Assembly: GCF_018131185.1 (NCBI RefSeq)
Contig: NZ_JAFCJE010000011.1
Coordinates: 62,001 to 126,000, forward strand
Reading direction: 5' to 3'
Origin: Bradyrhizobium diazoefficiens
GTDB taxonomy: Bacteria; Pseudomonadota; Alphaproteobacteria; Rhizobiales; Xanthobacteraceae
DNA length: 64,000 nucleotides
Both the position numbers and the translations under genes were made by a program. Below, piece by piece: positions 17,468 to 26,637 of the stretch (the first letter of the stretch is position 1; the number at the start of each line of letters is the position of its first letter). The notes under the pieces are model-generated. The model was given only the letters and a program-made list of their open reading frames with translations, was not told the DNA's origin and did not search any database.

Positions 17468-17491
17468 TCAGACCCGGCAGCCGGCGTCTGA
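17468..17491. other. Intercistronic hairpin
   Basis: TCAGAC-CCGG-CAG-CCGG-C-GTCTGA forms a 10-bp stem with one bulged base between the dehydrogenase stop and the TctC start. There is no T-run on the leftward transcript, so it is more likely an mRNA-processing or stability element than a terminator. Confidence 0.4.
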
Positions 17492-17494
17492 CCT

Positions 17495-18382
17495 CTACTT
17501 CGAGGTCCGCTCGATGATCTTCACGATGACCGGCCAGTAATTCGCTCCTAAACCGGCCCGAGAGGCCTCGGTCAGAAGGCTGGCGCCGAGCGCAGCTTCC
17601 CTCGCCTCGATCCCGGCGTCCTTCGCCATGTCGAGCGCGTACGACACGTCCTTGTGCATGTAGTCAGTCGAGAACACCCGCTCGGGAAACTCGCGCGCCG
17701 CAACGGCCTTGTATCCGTGATTGCGCAGCGCAAAGCTATCCGCGGAGCCCTTGGAGAAGGCATCGAACAAGGTTTCGGTCGAGACACCCGCGGCGTTCGC
17801 GATCGCGGCGGCTTCGCACAAGGCGGTCACGGTTCCGACCACGACCATATTGTTGAGGATCTTCACCACCTGTCCCGATCCGACCTCGCCACAATGGGTG
17901 ACCTCGCTGGCGAAGCATCGGAGCAGCGGCTCGATGCGCGCGAACACACCTTCGCTGGCGCCGACGGAAATGGCCAGCGTTCCGGCTTCGGCCGCTGCGC
18001 GCGTCCGGGCGACAGGGGCATCGGCATAATCCGCGCCCTTCGACGCGAAGACGCTAGCCAGCTCACGTGTCAGCTTCAACGGGCTGGTCGAGAGGTCGAC
18101 GATGGTCTGACCGGCATGCGCAAGCTCGAGAAGCCCGCCGGGCATCTCGCAGATCTTCTTGAGATGCTCGCCGCTCGGCATGGAAATGAAGATGATGTCG
18201 GCTTTCGCGAGCCCGGCGATCGAACCAGCATCGATGGCGCCGGCCTGAACCAGGCGCGCCACCGGCTCAGGGTTGATGTCGTAGATCAGCACGGTCTGCT
18301 TCGTCTTCTGCACCAGGTGCCGGCACATGGGCTCACCCATGACGCCCAAACCGATGAAGCCGAAGGTCGAAGTGCCAGTCAT
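17495..18382 (-). CDS. NAD(P)-dependent beta-hydroxyacid dehydrogenase (HIBADH family)
   Basis: A 295-residue enzyme of the 3-hydroxyisobutyrate dehydrogenase / tartronate semialdehyde reductase family. The Rossmann motif is FGFIGLGVMGEPMCRHLV (~7-24). The substrate region is VDLSTSPLKLT, and the catalytic Lys lies in GSGQVVKILNNM (~170). The family interconverts beta-hydroxyacids and semialdehydes, which fits the aldehyde dehydrogenase downstream. Members include 2-(hydroxymethyl)glutarate dehydrogenase, relevant because PrpF and PrpB homologues lie nearby. Confidence 0.88.
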   Translation of the reverse strand: MTGTSTFGFIGLGVMGEPMCRHLVQKTKQTVLIYDINPEPVARLVQAGAIDAGSIAGLAKADIIFISMPSGEHLKKICEMPGGLLELAHAGQTIVDLSTSPLKLTRELASVFASKGADYADAPVARTRAAAEAGTLAISVGASEGVFARIEPLLRCFASEVTHCGEVGSGQVVKILNNMVVVGTVTALCEAAAIANAAGVSTETLFDAFSKGSADSFALRNHGYKAVAAREFPERVFSTDYMHKDVSYALDMAKDAGIEAREAALGASLLTEASRAGLGANYWPVIVKIIERTSK

Positions 18383-18415
18383 GTCAAAACTCCGGAATTC
18401 CCAGACAGAGTCATT

Positions 18416-19123
18416 TCAGATACCAAGATAGGCCCGGCGCACATAGTCGCTGGCCAGGAGGTCCTGGCCCTTTCCACTGAGCGCGACTGCGCCCGTTTCC
18501 AGCACAAAGGCCTCATGGCAAAGGTTCAGCGCAAGCTTTGCATTCTGCTCGACCAGGATGATGGACACACCGATATCACGGTTGATCTCGGCGATGATGC
18601 GCGCGATCTCGTCGACGATGATCGGAGCAAGCCCAAGCGAGGGTTCGTCCAGCAGCAGCAGGCGCGGCCTTGCCATGAGCGCGCGGCCGATGGCGACCAT
18701 CTGCTGTTCGCCGCCCGATAGAGATCCTGCCATCTGGCTTCGCCGCTCCACCAGGCGCGGGAAATATCCGTAGATCTGGTCCAGCGTCTTCTTCTGGTGC
18801 GCCTTGTCGCGCTGCGCGTAGCCGCCGACCAGGAGGTTATCCAGGACGCTCATCTGCGGGAATACGCGCCGCCCCTCGGGCGACAGGGCAATGCCACGCC
18901 CGACCCGCTGCGGAGCGGCGACGCCATCGATGCGCTCGCCGTCGAAATAGATCTCCCCACCGCTCACCGGCTTCAGCCCGATGATGGCCTTCATCGTGGT
19001 CGTCTTGCCCGCTCCATTCGAGCCTATCAGAGACACGATGGACCCATCGGCAACGGACAGGCTCAGATTGCGGACCGCCGTGAGAGGGCCGTAGGCGACG
19101 CTGATCCCGCGAACATCAAGCAT
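18416..19123 (-). CDS. livF: Branched-chain-type ABC transporter ATP-binding protein LivF
   Basis: A 235-residue ATPase with Walker A LIGSNGAGKTTTM, signature SLSGGEQQM, Walker B LLLLDEPSLGLAP and switch His replaced by Gln in ILVEQNAKLAL, which is normal for LivF proteins. It pairs with LivG on the cytoplasmic side of the LivHM permease. Its ATG overlaps the LivG stop by 8 bases. In this setting the imported ligand is probably a carboxylate or aromatic acid rather than an amino acid. Confidence 0.92.
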   Translation of the reverse strand: MLDVRGISVAYGPLTAVRNLSLSVADGSIVSLIGSNGAGKTTTMKAIIGLKPVSGGEIYFDGERIDGVAAPQRVGRGIALSPEGRRVFPQMSVLDNLLVGGYAQRDKAHQKKTLDQIYGYFPRLVERRSQMAGSLSGGEQQMVAIGRALMARPRLLLLDEPSLGLAPIIVDEIARIIAEINRDIGVSIILVEQNAKLALNLCHEAFVLETGAVALSGKGQDLLASDYVRRAYLGI

Positions 19124-19877
19124 GAACCGCTTCCTTGCCGAGATAAGCCTCGATCACGACCGGGTTCGAAACGACCTCCGCAGGCGTTCCCTGCGCGATC
19201 AGCGTGCCGTGATCCAGCACCACGACGCGATTGCACAAGCCCATCACGGTGCGCATGTGGTGCTCGACCATCACCATGGTGACGCCGCGCTCCGCCTTGA
19301 CCCGGCGCAGAACCGACGCGAGCTCGGCCGCCTCTTCAGGGTTGAGTCCGGCTACCGGCTCATCGAGCATCAACAGCCGGGGTTCGCTGGCAAGCGCGAT
19401 CGCAACGCCAAGGCGTCGCTGCTCGCCATAGGACAGTTCGCGCGCCTTCAGGCCCACACGGCGCGCCAACCCGAGCAGGTCAAGCACATGCAGCGCCTTC
19501 TCTTCCACGGCAGTCCGCCACTTGTTCGAGAGAAACCCGCCCCACAGGCCGGTCAGGCTCGAGCCCAGCGTACCGCGCGAGACGTTCTCGATGACCGTCG
19601 CCTCCGGGTAGATGGTTGCAGCCTGGAAGGTCCGCGAGAGCCCCTGGCGCACCGTCTGGTTGGCAGGTTGCCCGGAGATGTCGCGATCCATGAACCGGAC
19701 CGTGCCCGCTGAAGGCCGGAGGACGCCGGAGACGACGTTGAACAGCGTGGTCTTGCCTGCGCCGTTCGGGCCAATCAGGCCGAGAAAGTCGCCTTCGTTG
19801 ACCTCGAAGGTGACGTCGCGGACGGCGACAAGGCCGCCGAAGGAGCGCTTCAGGTTGTCGACCTTGAGCATGCTCAT
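19116..19877 (-). CDS. livG: Branched-chain-type ABC transporter ATP-binding protein LivG
   Basis: A 253-residue ATPase with Walker A LIGPNGAGKTTLFN, the LivG-type segment LSRTFQAATIYPEATVIEN, signature ELSYGEQRRLG, Walker B LLMLDEPVAGLNP and switch His in VMVEHHMRTVM. ATG 19877 is chosen because it forms an ATGA overlap with the LivM stop and starts at MSMLKVDNLKRSFGG. A longer frame upstream is LivM antisense frame only. Confidence 0.92.
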   Translation of the reverse strand: MSMLKVDNLKRSFGGLVAVRDVTFEVNEGDFLGLIGPNGAGKTTLFNVVSGVLRPSAGTVRFMDRDISGQPANQTVRQGLSRTFQAATIYPEATVIENVSRGTLGSSLTGLWGGFLSNKWRTAVEEKALHVLDLLGLARRVGLKARELSYGEQRRLGVAIALASEPRLLMLDEPVAGLNPEEAAELASVLRRVKAERGVTMVMVEHHMRTVMGLCNRVVVLDHGTLIAQGTPAEVVSNPVVIEAYLGKEAVHA

Positions 19878-20860
19878 GGCACTTCCCCGGCGACGAGGGT
19901 TGCGCTGGTCGTCGTGACGCGCTGGCGCGTACGCCACATCTGGACAATGCTCGCAAGGCCATTCGGCACGAACATCAGGCATAGCACCAGCACCGTCCCG
20001 TAGATGATATGCTGGAGGCCTTCGGTGGATCGCAGCAGCTCCGGCAGGGGCGTGAGGACGAGAACGCCGACGACCGGCCCGAGCACGCCGTCGCGGCCGC
20101 CGACAACCAGCATCGTCAGGTAGGAGACGGATTCCCAGAACGTGTAGGAATCAGGAGAAATGAAGCGGAGGTAGTGCGTCGACAATGCACCGGCAAAGCC
20201 TGCGATGCCGGATCCGATCGTGAAGGCGATCACCTGGACCCGGTGCGTGTCGATCCCACTGGATTCGGTGAGACGCTGGTTCTCGGCGTTGGCCGCCATC
20301 ATCGTCCCCAGTGGCGAGCGGTAGAGCAGCCAGGTGAGAAGCAGCGTCGTCAACGCGCAGCCGAGCGCGAAGGGATAGAACTGCGGCTTGGCGCGAAGGA
20401 CATGGCCAAAGATCGAAATCGGAGGCACGCCGACGAGCCCGTTCGCGCCTCCGGTGATCGAGCTCATGTCTAGCGCGAGCAGCACCGCGATCTGGCTGAA
20501 CGCAAAGGCCACCAGCACGAAATACACGCCGCGCAGACGCAGGATGATCCAGCCCAGGGCGGCGGCGATCACGGCGGCAACCAATCCTGCGATGAACAGC
20601 GTCAGCAGAGGCGGCCAGCCCTTCATCGACAACAGAGCGGAGACATATCCGCCGACCAGCGCAAAGCCGCCGTGGCCCATGGAGAGCTGGCCCGCGCGGG
20701 CAATGATGGCAAGGCCAAGCACGAGCATCAGGTTGATGCAGCCGACCGTCGCGAGGTGAATGTAGAACTGGTTCGGCGCGAGCCAAGGCAGCAGCGCCGC
20801 AAGCGCAACCGCGACGAGGACGCAGGTATAATGCAGGGGCTTGATGGTTGGAGACTTCAC
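19874..20860 (-). CDS. livM: Branched-chain-type ABC transporter permease LivM
   Basis: A 328-residue permease with 8-10 hydrophobic segments and the LivM-type signature ARAGQLSMGHGGFALVGGYV. It starts with GTG at 20860, in a GTGA overlap with the LivH stop, and ends in an ATGA overlap with LivG. These couplings imply equal expression of the four transporter parts. Confidence 0.92.
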   Translation of the reverse strand: MKSPTIKPLHYTCVLVAVALAALLPWLAPNQFYIHLATVGCINLMLVLGLAIIARAGQLSMGHGGFALVGGYVSALLSMKGWPPLLTLFIAGLVAAVIAAALGWIILRLRGVYFVLVAFAFSQIAVLLALDMSSITGGANGLVGVPPISIFGHVLRAKPQFYPFALGCALTTLLLTWLLYRSPLGTMMAANAENQRLTESSGIDTHRVQVIAFTIGSGIAGFAGALSTHYLRFISPDSYTFWESVSYLTMLVVGGRDGVLGPVVGVLVLTPLPELLRSTEGLQHIIYGTVLVLCLMFVPNGLASIVQMWRTRQRVTTTSATLVAGEVP

Positions 20861-21732
20861 GCCTCACGCTCCTTTCGGCCGAGCAGGCCTTGCGGGCGCA
20901 GCAACACGACGGCGATCACGACCAGGAACTGAAGAATCTCGGACAGCGAGGCGCTGACGAAGGTGCCCGCAAAACTCTCGATCAGGCCGATCAGCAGCCC
21001 GCCGACAACCGCGCCGGGGACGCTGCCAAGCCCGCCAATGACGACGATCACGAAGGCCTTCAGTGTCGGCGCCAGCCCGATGAAGGGCGAGACCGACAGG
21101 ACCGGCGCCATCAGGACACCGGCGAAGGCCGCGAGGCTGACCCCGAGCACGAACGCCGCGGGAAAGATGACGTCGACGCGAATGCCCTGCACCTGGGCAA
21201 TCTCGGAGTCCTGCGCCACCGCCCGCATGGCGCGGCCGATCCGGGTATACCCGATCAACAGATTGAGCGACACGACGGCGACGATCGCCCCGATGATGAC
21301 CACCAGCCGCGACCAGGGGAATACGATCTCGCCAACGGAGAGAACGCCGGAGACGACGGGCGGCACGGTGCGTGGCGAGGATCCCCACGTCAGCAGTGCG
21401 CTGTTCTGAATGATGAGAGCGACACCGACCGAGGCGATCATGCCGTTTAGCTCGTTGCCGCGAAAGCGGCGGAAGACGACCAACTCCATCACCAGCCCGA
21501 GCAGGGCCGTGGCGCCGACGGCGAGCATAACGCTGACGGCGAACGGCAACTCGTTGCTCCCGTATAGGATGGCGAAAAGGAATGCGCCGACCATGTAGAA
21601 CTCGCCATGCGCGAAATTGACGATGCGCATGATGCCGAACACCATTGTGAAACCGATGGCCATCAGCACATAGATCATGCCGACCATGAGGCCATTTACG
21701 ATCGTCTGGGCCAGAATGATGTCCATGCTCAC
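20857..21732 (-). CDS. livH: Branched-chain-type ABC transporter permease LivH
   Basis: A 291-residue permease with the typical N-terminus NGLMVGMIYVLMAIGFTMVF and MRIVNFAHGEFYMVGAF, and the LivH loop VVIGGLGSVPGAVVGGLLIG. GGAG lies 7 bases before the GTG at 21732; ATG 21726 is an alternative. It forms the channel with LivM. The receptor gene is 60 bases upstream. Confidence 0.92.
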   Translation of the reverse strand: MSMDIILAQTIVNGLMVGMIYVLMAIGFTMVFGIMRIVNFAHGEFYMVGAFLFAILYGSNELPFAVSVMLAVGATALLGLVMELVVFRRFRGNELNGMIASVGVALIIQNSALLTWGSSPRTVPPVVSGVLSVGEIVFPWSRLVVIIGAIVAVVSLNLLIGYTRIGRAMRAVAQDSEIAQVQGIRVDVIFPAAFVLGVSLAAFAGVLMAPVLSVSPFIGLAPTLKAFVIVVIGGLGSVPGAVVGGLLIGLIESFAGTFVSASLSEILQFLVVIAVVLLRPQGLLGRKEREA

Positions 21733-21792
21733 GGGACGACTCCAATCGCATCGGCGAGGCGCGCGCGGCGCCTCACCCGTTTCAGCGGACGC

Positions 21793-22950
21793 TTACTTGC
21801 AAGCGTTGACATCGCAGGTGGCCACTTTCGTCACCACGCCATCCTTGATCTGCCCGACATAGAACGGGAGATCGATCTGGTGCTTGATCCCGTATTTCGG
21901 TTCGCCGGTCCAACCCGCCTTCCCCATCGCGGTCGGAACATCCACCAGCCCATCGAGGGTCTTGGCAATCTTGGTCGTGTCGTCGACGGTCCCGGCCTTC
22001 TTCATGGCCGTGAACAGCATCTGCAGGCCGGCATAGAAGAACGGGCTGAAGCCGTTCATGTTCTGCCCGTACTTGGCCTTGAAGCGGGCAACGTAGGCCG
22101 CGGTGTCCGGCAGGCCGGTGTCGATCGGCAGATGGACGTAGGTGCCTTCGGCAGCGTCCTTGCCAGCGACCTTCAGCATCTCCGCCGAGACGTCGCCGCC
22201 GGTGACGAAGACCGGGCCGCGGTAACCGAGCTCGCGGGCCTGCTTGAGGATCAGTCCGGCGGTGGTCGGAGAATTGCCGCCGAGCTCGAGGCCGTCCGCC
22301 TTCATCAGGATGCGCGTGAGAATGGGCACGAAGTCGACGCGCTCACGCTCGAAATATTCGACCTGCAACTTGGTGCCGGCCTTAGCGTAGGAGTTGAAAT
22401 TCGCCACGCCGATCTGCTGCCCGGTCTCGTCGTTCGGGAGCAGCGACACGACCTGCTTGGCCGACGTGCTCTTCATCAGCCACGCCACCTGCGAATCGGA
22501 GAACTCGCCGGTCGTGATCACGGGACGGTAGGCGAACGGGGCGTCGGCGCCGAGCGCTCGCGGCGTGAAAGCCAGAGTCATGGTAATGACTTTTCCGGAG
22601 GTGGTCTGGTCCTTGGTCGCCACCGCTGCCGCCGAGCCCATCGGGCCGACCACGAAGCGGATTCCGTCCTGGATCATGAGGCGATCCATCGCGGTGACCG
22701 CGTCCGCGGCGCGGTAGCGGTCGTCATATTGCTTGAACAGGATCTTGTAGCGCTTGCCACCGACCTCGAGGCCGCCGTCCTTGTTGACGTCCTCAGCGGC
22801 AAAATCGGTGGCGGCGAGCATGCCTTCCGCGAACGCGGCGCCAGCACCGGAAAAGCTGGCGTGCACGCCAATCGTGACACTGTCTTCGGCATACGCAGCG
22901 GAACAGACGACCGACGCGGCCAGCACGGCAATCAACTCAAAACGCTTCAT
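21793..22950 (-). CDS. Periplasmic binding protein of Liv-type ABC transporter
   Basis: A 385-residue receptor (Peripla_BP_6 family) with a signal peptide MKRFELIAVLAASVVCSAAYA. The mature sequence begins EDSVTIGVHASFSGAGAAF and contains KILFKQYDDRYRAADAVTAM and FVVGPMGSAAAVATKDQTT, normal for LivJ/LivK-like receptors. Paired Cys near the C-terminus (CDVNACK) may form a disulphide. Ligand is unknown; the surrounding enzymes suggest a carboxylate. Confidence 0.9.
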   Translation of the reverse strand: MKRFELIAVLAASVVCSAAYAEDSVTIGVHASFSGAGAAFAEGMLAATDFAAEDVNKDGGLEVGGKRYKILFKQYDDRYRAADAVTAMDRLMIQDGIRFVVGPMGSAAAVATKDQTTSGKVITMTLAFTPRALGADAPFAYRPVITTGEFSDSQVAWLMKSTSAKQVVSLLPNDETGQQIGVANFNSYAKAGTKLQVEYFERERVDFVPILTRILMKADGLELGGNSPTTAGLILKQARELGYRGPVFVTGGDVSAEMLKVAGKDAAEGTYVHLPIDTGLPDTAAYVARFKAKYGQNMNGFSPFFYAGLQMLFTAMKKAGTVDDTTKIAKTLDGLVDVPTAMGKAGWTGEPKYGIKHQIDLPFYVGQIKDGVVTKVATCDVNACK

Positions 22951-23038
22951 TCCAATCTCTCCCCAGATGTTGCTCTTGTCTGCCTTGCTCGTTTGTTATC
23001 AGGCTCGGCTTTTTCTTGTCAGGCAATGCCAGTCGTTT

Positions 23039-23062
23039 GCGATGGCGGTTTCACGCCATCGC
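23039..23062. other. Perfect intercistronic hairpin
   Basis: GCGATGGCG-GTTTCA-CGCCATCGC is a perfect 9-bp stem with a 6-base loop between the MmgE/PrpD-like gene and the receptor gene. No U-tract follows on the leftward strand. Such hairpins between an enzyme gene and a receptor gene often set differential mRNA stability. Confidence 0.5.
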
Positions 23063-23076
23063 CCTCGTTCGCGGGG

Positions 23077-24018
23077 TCAAGGGACCCAATTGGTCTCCTC
23101 CGGCTCATGCGTTCCGCGGGGCGCGAAGACGACCTTCTTTGGCGCCGCTCGCATGCCGCGCCCCTGCAACAGGCGCGAGACCATCGCGAGGTCCTTCACC
23201 TTCTCGATCGTCTCGAGCCGCTCGAACAGCGGTGCGACGTCATCACGCGGCAGGATGGCGCCGACGTGTTGATCGAACTGATCCCAGAGATCGGCCCCCG
23301 GCGGCGATTGGAGCGCCAGAAGATCGAGCGCTTCCGCTCCCGGAACGGCCTTGCCAGCGGCGCGCTGGTCGCCTTCGATCATTTGCTTGCAGGATGTCTC
23401 GTCCATCGCTTCGGCCAGCAGTGCCGCGAGCAAGGCGTTTCTCAGGCCTTGACCGACCATGAGCGCTTCAGCTCCGCCCTGCCCGTCCGCGCCGGCCTTT
23501 GCCACGCCCGCCATCAGCAGCGCGGCTGCAATCTTCGCGGCGCTCAGCCCGAGCAACCGTGCCGCGGCGGCGACGCTGCCCAGCAAGGCAGCTCCGAGCC
23601 GGCCAGCCGACGGCAGAGACCGCGCGATCTCGGCCCCCGCAATCAACGCATCAACGAACTCCTGCCCCGTCTTTCCGCGCTCCTCGCAGAGGCCGAACAC
23701 CGAAACGATAAAGGCTCCGCTCGCGGCATCGAGTGATTCCTTGGACCCGGCCACGGTCGCCGTGGCGTTGACCAAAGCTGCCTCGATGACGCTCGTGCGC
23801 CGTTCGGTACCGAACACAAGCGACGAGCCGCCAACCGTGGCGACACCTGACGTCGCCAGCAATGCCGTGGTGATTGCGCTCGGCGCGCCGGACAGCGTCC
23901 GGCCGAACGCCGTGATGATGGCTGCCCGCGCGCGCGCCACAGCCATCGCATCTCGTTGCAGCGGATCGTAGGCGCGGATCCGCTCCGCTAGGCCCATCAT
24001 CGTGGTGCTGGCGCTCAT
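23077..24018 (-). CDS. Short, divergent MmgE/PrpD-family-like protein
   Basis: A 313-residue protein whose first half follows the MmgE/PrpD (2-methylcitrate dehydratase) layout: helices (ARARAAIITAFGRTLSGA), GGSSLVFGTERRTSVIEAAL, VNATATVAGS, and EERGKTGQEFVDALIAGAEI. Normal members are about 450 residues and carry a catalytic HALDFDD-type motif after the VNG segment. That motif is absent here and the C-terminal half is unlike the family. It may be a non-catalytic partner of the flavoprotein, to which it is coupled by an ATGA overlap, or a diverged hydratase. The family call is moderate. Confidence 0.6.
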   Translation of the reverse strand: MSASTTMMGLAERIRAYDPLQRDAMAVARARAAIITAFGRTLSGAPSAITTALLATSGVATVGGSSLVFGTERRTSVIEAALVNATATVAGSKESLDAASGAFIVSVFGLCEERGKTGQEFVDALIAGAEIARSLPSAGRLGAALLGSVAAAARLLGLSAAKIAAALLMAGVAKAGADGQGGAEALMVGQGLRNALLAALLAEAMDETSCKQMIEGDQRAAGKAVPGAEALDLLALQSPPGADLWDQFDQHVGAILPRDDVAPLFERLETIEKVKDLAMVSRLLQGRGMRAAPKKVVFAPRGTHEPEETNWVP

Positions 24019-25535
24019 CGCGATGCCACCGCTTTGGCCTGCGTCACGCTCTGCACGCCCGCGGCGTTGCGCCCCGCGATCCTGCCGAAGGTCGCACCCG
24101 AGACGAGGCCGGTACCTGCGGGATAATTGTCGTAGAACAGGCCGCCGACCAGCTCACCACAGCAGTACAGACCCTTGATGGGGCGCCAGTCGGTGCCGAT
24201 CACCTCGGCATTCTCGTTGATCTTCAGACCGCCGAACGTGAAGGTGATGCCGCCAGTCGCGCTGTAGGCATAGTAAGGGGGCTTGTCCAGACGGAGCGCC
24301 CAGTTGGTCTTTTCGAGATCGAGCCCCTTGGTCGAGAGGCCGTCCTTCTTGGTGGGATCGAAGCCCTCGTCCGCCGATCGCGCGTGGTCGTTGTAGTTGA
24401 GGACCGTCTTGAGGGCCTGCGCCTTGTCGTCGATATCGAGCTGCGCGATCAGCTCCTCCAGCGAATTGGCCTTAATCGGGTCGCTGGTCGCATAGCGCGG
24501 CTCGAGCAGGTGGACGACCTTGCTGTCGAAGAGCTGATAGGCCTTGGCGCCCGGCTCGGCCAGGATTGCTCGGCCAAACTTGGCGTAGGTGAAGAGCGCG
24601 CCGTCTTCGCCCTCATCGACGAAGCGCTTGCCCTTGCGGTTGATCATCACCGAATAGACGTAGGATAGACGGTTGCTGCGGTCGGTCATTTCACGCGGCG
24701 CGAAGTCGCCCCAGTCCGCGCTGATCGGGGTGGCGTGGCATCCGCTCCATTGTCCCCACGGCATCGCGCCGATGGCCAGCGCCATTCGCAAGCCGTCGCC
24801 CTGATTGTGCGGCGTGCCGCGGACTTTCGCGGCGCCGACCAGCGGGCCGATATGCTGCGTGCGCATCTGGACATTCGCCTCAAAGCCGCCGCAGCCGAGC
24901 ACCACGGCTTTGGCGCCGAGCGAGCGAATGCCCTCCTCGTCCTTGGTCTTGACGCCGACGACGCAGCCATTGTCGTCGACGAGCAGCTCCGAGACGGCAT
25001 TGCCGTATCGCACCTCGATGCCCATGCGCTCGCAGGTCGAGAACCAGCTGCGCGAAAGACCGACGCCCTCATGCGCGGCGCGCACGACGAGGCCGCGTGC
25101 CCAGACCATGACGTTGTCCTTCTTGACGGCGGACAGGCTGATCGCCGGCTCCATCTTGATGGCGCCGGTGTCCTTCATCCAGCGAACGGTCGCCTGCGAG
25201 TTCGACACGAGAAGACGCGACAGGATGGGGTCCGTCCGCCCATTGGTGACGCGCATGAGATCGCCGTGAAAGTCTTCCTGCGTGTAGGGCGAGATGCCTT
25301 CGTAGAAATTCTCGAACTCGTCCTCGATCCCCGGCAGCAGAGCACCGATCTCGCGCGGTTCGTCATAGGCAAAGCGCAGCACACCGCCGCTCCAATGGGT
25401 GTTTCCGCCTCGCATTTCGCGGGGAGCCTTTTCGAGAACGACGACACGATCCGCGCCGTTTTCCTTCGCCGAGACCGCCGCAGCCAAGGCAGCGTTTCCA
25501 GCGCCAACGACGATCACATCGAACTCTTCGTGCAT
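24015..25535 (-). CDS. FAD-dependent tricarballylate dehydrogenase-like flavoprotein (TcuA type)
   Basis: A 506-residue FAD protein of the fumarate reductase/succinate dehydrogenase flavoprotein family. The N-terminal dinucleotide motif is FDVIVVGAGNAALAAAVSA. The TcuA/KsdD-like segment MRGGNTHWSGGVLRF follows, and the C-terminal FAD/substrate motif is DNYPAGTGLVSGATFGRIAG. ATG 25535 follows AAGGAACGGAA. Tricarballylate dehydrogenase converts tricarballylate to cis-aconitate, but related enzymes act on other saturated acids. It is the first gene of the leftward array and its promoter carries two of the four GntR-type sites. Confidence 0.82.
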   Translation of the reverse strand: MHEEFDVIVVGAGNAALAAAVSAKENGADRVVVLEKAPREMRGGNTHWSGGVLRFAYDEPREIGALLPGIEDEFENFYEGISPYTQEDFHGDLMRVTNGRTDPILSRLLVSNSQATVRWMKDTGAIKMEPAISLSAVKKDNVMVWARGLVVRAAHEGVGLSRSWFSTCERMGIEVRYGNAVSELLVDDNGCVVGVKTKDEEGIRSLGAKAVVLGCGGFEANVQMRTQHIGPLVGAAKVRGTPHNQGDGLRMALAIGAMPWGQWSGCHATPISADWGDFAPREMTDRSNRLSYVYSVMINRKGKRFVDEGEDGALFTYAKFGRAILAEPGAKAYQLFDSKVVHLLEPRYATSDPIKANSLEELIAQLDIDDKAQALKTVLNYNDHARSADEGFDPTKKDGLSTKGLDLEKTNWALRLDKPPYYAYSATGGITFTFGGLKINENAEVIGTDWRPIKGLYCCGELVGGLFYDNYPAGTGLVSGATFGRIAGRNAAGVQSVTQAKAVASR

Positions 25536-25568
25536 TTCCGTTCCTTCCCGCCTGCGTCTTCTGTGTTC

Positions 25569-25607
25569 TGTATGCTTGTGAATACTTCTGTATACATTGG
25601 AATGCAA
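25569..25607 (-). promoter_or_regulatory. Promoter of flavoprotein operon overlapped by two GntR-type operators
   Basis: Two 7-4-7 inverted repeats lie exactly 20 bases apart: TGTATGC-TTGT-GAATACT (25569-25586) and TGTATAC-ATTG-GAATGCA (25589-25606). On the leftward strand a -35 TTGCAT (25607-25602) and a -10 TATTCA (25584-25579) with a 17-base spacer fall within the two sites. Binding there would occlude RNA polymerase. The same repeat occurs twice in front of prpF. Positions are read directly; the regulator assignment is inference. Confidence 0.6.
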
Positions 25608-25734
25608 GATAATTCTGGCGACGCCGTTTTCAGAGGAAAGCCTCCCGAAAACAGTCGGTTACTGAAATTTATGGGGGCAGATGGCCGATCGAGGCGGTGC
25701 TGAACGCAACCGGCTTAGCAGCGCGCGGGTTAGT

Positions 25735-26439
25735 TCAGGCGCCGTCGTGCTCGCGGCGCGCTTCCAACTCGCGTTCCTTCGCCAGGATTGCACGACGGGT
25801 CTCGAGCGCATTGAGAACATGCGTGCGCGCGAGTTCGTTGGCCCTCTCGTCGTCTCTCTGCGAAATCGCCTGCACGATGGCGGCGTGCTCGGCCTGGGCG
25901 ACAGCGAAGCGGCCCTTGTCAGCCAAGGTTGTCGGCCCAAGGAGCGCGATCGCATCCTGAAGGGCCGACAAGCTCTTTTCGAGATAGCGGTTGTGCGCCG
26001 CGACCTGAATGGCGTCGTGGAGTTCCCTGTTGTGCCGATAGAGCTTCAGCGGATCGCGATCAAGCTTGTCACCTTCGGCGATGAGCCGGGCAAGTGCGGC
26101 AAGGTCTTTTGGACTTGCATGCTTGGCCGCCATCGCCGCCGCGGTGCCTTCGAGCGCCGCGCGCATCTCATAGAGCTCTTCGACCGCATCCATGTCGAGC
26201 ACAGACACGACCAGCCCGGTTCGCGGGCGAAGATCGAGCAGGCCTTCGAGCTCGAGACGCGTCAACGCCTGCCGCGTCGGCGTTCGGCTGATACCGAGGT
26301 GTTCCGCCAATTCGACTTCGCGCATGCGCCGCCCGGGGGCAAAGCGCCCCTCGACGATCTCACGCCGCAGCGCTGCGTAAGCGTAATCGGCAGCAGATGC
26401 GAACTTCGCGCGGTCCGGCAACACCATGTCGTCGTTCAT
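25735..26439 (-). CDS. GntR-family transcriptional regulator (FadR/FCD subfamily)
   Basis: A 234-residue regulator with a winged helix at ~18-85 (AALRREIVEGRFAPGRRMRE, then LAEHLGISRTPTRQALTRLE) and an all-helical FCD domain from ~90 to 225 (YEMRAALEGTAAAMAA, NRELHDAIQVAAHNRYLEKS, HAAIVQAISQRDDERANELA). FCD regulators sense carboxylates, which fits the neighbouring enzymes. It lies between the two target promoters, and four repeat sites of the TGTATAC-N4-GTATGCA type flank it. It is probably an autoregulated repressor. Confidence 0.88.
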   Translation of the reverse strand: MNDDMVLPDRAKFASAADYAYAALRREIVEGRFAPGRRMREVELAEHLGISRTPTRQALTRLELEGLLDLRPRTGLVVSVLDMDAVEELYEMRAALEGTAAAMAAKHASPKDLAALARLIAEGDKLDRDPLKLYRHNRELHDAIQVAAHNRYLEKSLSALQDAIALLGPTTLADKGRFAVAQAEHAAIVQAISQRDDERANELARTHVLNALETRRAILAKERELEARREHDGA

Positions 26440-26637
26440 GAAGTCTTCCCGATCTCATTCGGCAGCAGCCGCCCCATGCGAGCGTGAGGCGCAGGCTGTC
26501 TATCATTGATCTGCGCCTGATCCTTCCGACGCACGGAGCACATGACCGACGCAGGATATTCGGCGTCGCGATGCCTGTCTGGAACGAGGCCATCAGCGTC
26601 CACTGAATAGAATAAGGGTAGCAGGCCGGACCATGAA

